Source: Pseudomonadota bacterium | Lineage (GTDB): Bacteria > Pseudomonadota > Alphaproteobacteria > Acetobacterales > Acetobacteraceae | Length of the DNA: 13,841 bases | Assembly: GCA_021826485.1 (NCBI GenBank) | Contig: JAKAZX010000056.1 | Coordinates: forward strand, 1-13,841 | Reading direction: 5' to 3' | In this document: in pieces, positions 13,340-13,841 of the stretch | How the letters are laid out: each line of letters begins with the position of its first letter | Numbering within the stretch: the first letter of the stretch is position 1 | The notes under the pieces: model-generated | What the model saw: the letters and a program-made list of their open reading frames with translations, nothing else | Database searches by the model: none | What the model was told of the DNA's origin: nothing | Translations under genes and position numbers: made by a program

Positions 13340-13841
13340 TCAGGCGGTGCGGCGGAAATAGGCCTGGTAGTTGGTCTGCTCGAACTGCTTGATCCGCCGC
13401 ATGAACAGGTTGGCGAAGGCGTCGATCGCGGGCTTGGGCATGTTCAGCGGGTCCTGCCGCCCGTCCGGCTCCATCGACCACAGGTAGTCGTCGCAGAACA
13501 GGAAGCCGCCGATGCGGCACAGCCGGTAGCCGAGGATCAGGTCGGTCAGCACGTCCGGCGCCTGGTGGCTGCCGTCGATGAACACCAGATCGAAGCTTCC
13601 CTCATGCCCGCCGGCGAGCAGGCGGGCCAGCCGCTCAGCCGAGGGCCCCTTGCACTTCTCCATCACCACCGCGTTGGCGGCGCGGCTGGCGGCGAGCGCC
13701 ACGTTGCGGTCGAACCGCGCCTCCACCGCCGCCATGTCGGTGCCGCCATGCTCGACGCTGCCGGCCCAGGTATCGATGCAGAACAGGTGCAGCGGCCCGC
13801 GCCCGCCAAACTCCTCGATCATCAGCGTGGCCGAGCGGCCT
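13340..13841 (-). CDS. Class I SAM-dependent methyltransferase (Methyltransf_24-like), 5' end missing
   Basis: The gene enters from the high-coordinate edge. The visible part is 166 residues, beginning GRSATLMIEEFGG in frame beyond the ATG at 13822, so that ATG is internal. GRSA followed by LHLFCIDTWAGS resembles the SAM-binding strands of Methyltransf_24 proteins. FDLVFIDGSHQAPDVLTDL and IGGFLFCDDYLW are the characteristic acidic strand and the following GG..(F)..DD strand of that family. The C-terminal segment (AIDAFANLFMRRIKQFEQTNYQAYFRRTA) is helical. The substrate cannot be told from sequence; relatives often act on sugars or secondary metabolites. It is on the same strand as the rpsB operon, but its TGA is 179 bases upstream of rpsB and its role is unrelated, so it is probably a separate unit. 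Confidence 0.8.
   Translation of the reverse strand, partial: GRSATLMIEEFGGRGPLHLFCIDTWAGSVEHGGTDMAAVEARFDRNVALAASRAANAVVMEKCKGPSAERLARLLAGGHEGSFDLVFIDGSHQAPDVLTDLILGYRLCRIGGFLFCDDYLWSMEPDGRQDPLNMPKPAIDAFANLFMRRIKQFEQTNYQAYFRRTA

Noticed and set aside
12378..13520. A 380-aa version of rpsB starting at 13520
   Set aside because: The extra 120 residues shadow the methyltransferase and the leader, and S2 homology starts at MAMPDF, which has its own ribosome binding site.
1..13841. A hidden defence, mobile or otherwise novel multi-gene system
   Set aside because: Nearly all coding space belongs to a well-known conserved operon. I saw no transposase, integrase, spaced direct repeats, tRNA or terminal repeats.

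Overview
This is a GC-rich window (roughly 70% G+C judging by eye, with codon third positions almost all G or C). It carries one long conserved bacterial housekeeping cluster, read entirely on the minus strand. The order, from high to low coordinates, is rpsB, tsf, pyrH, frr, uppS, cdsA, dxr, rseP, bamA, ompH(skp), lpxD, fabZ, lpxA, then the first 16 codons of a probable lpxI. Having dxr after cdsA, and a probable lpxI after lpxA where E. coli has lpxB, fits an alphaproteobacterium. The base composition and the Ala/Pro-rich tails suggest Rhodospirillales/Acetobacteraceae, but the family is an inference.

Layout. 13340-13841 holds the 3' part of an unrelated class I SAM-dependent methyltransferase cut by the window edge. 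13161-13339 is a structured gap that probably holds the rpsB promoter and leader. 10042-13160 is the translation block (S2, EF-Ts, UMP kinase, ribosome recycling factor). 6352-10037 holds isoprenoid and phospholipid enzymes (UppS, CdsA, Dxr) and the site-2 protease RseP. A strong hairpin then overlaps the rseP stop codon, and a gap of about 0.2 kb precedes bamA. 401-6123 is the outer-membrane block: BamA, a Skp-like chaperone, then LpxD, FabZ and LpxA. 1-400 holds the edge of lpxI on the minus strand and a small plus-strand ORF (132-380) of unknown function between lpxI and lpxA.

How the genes work together. The first block makes and recycles ribosomes and supplies UMP kinase. Dxr feeds the MEP isoprenoid pathway, whose products UppS extends to undecaprenyl diphosphate, the envelope lipid carrier. 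CdsA makes CDP-diacylglycerol for phospholipids. RseP cleaves membrane substrates, classically in the envelope stress response. BamA and the Skp-like protein deliver and insert outer-membrane proteins. FabZ, LpxA, LpxD and LpxI make and use the hydroxyacyl chains of lipid A.

Start codons are often non-ATG: GTG for uppS, cdsA, rseP, ompH and lpxA, and probably TTG for bamA. Junctions are tight (ATGA at cdsA/dxr, TAGTG at bamA/ompH), which suggests translational coupling.

I found no mobile element, CRISPR array, tRNA or rRNA, and no clear novel system. The points worth a second look are the small plus-strand ORF, the rpsB leader with alternative pairings near its ribosome binding site, the rseP-end hairpin, and proline-rich insertions in both BamA and the Skp-like protein.
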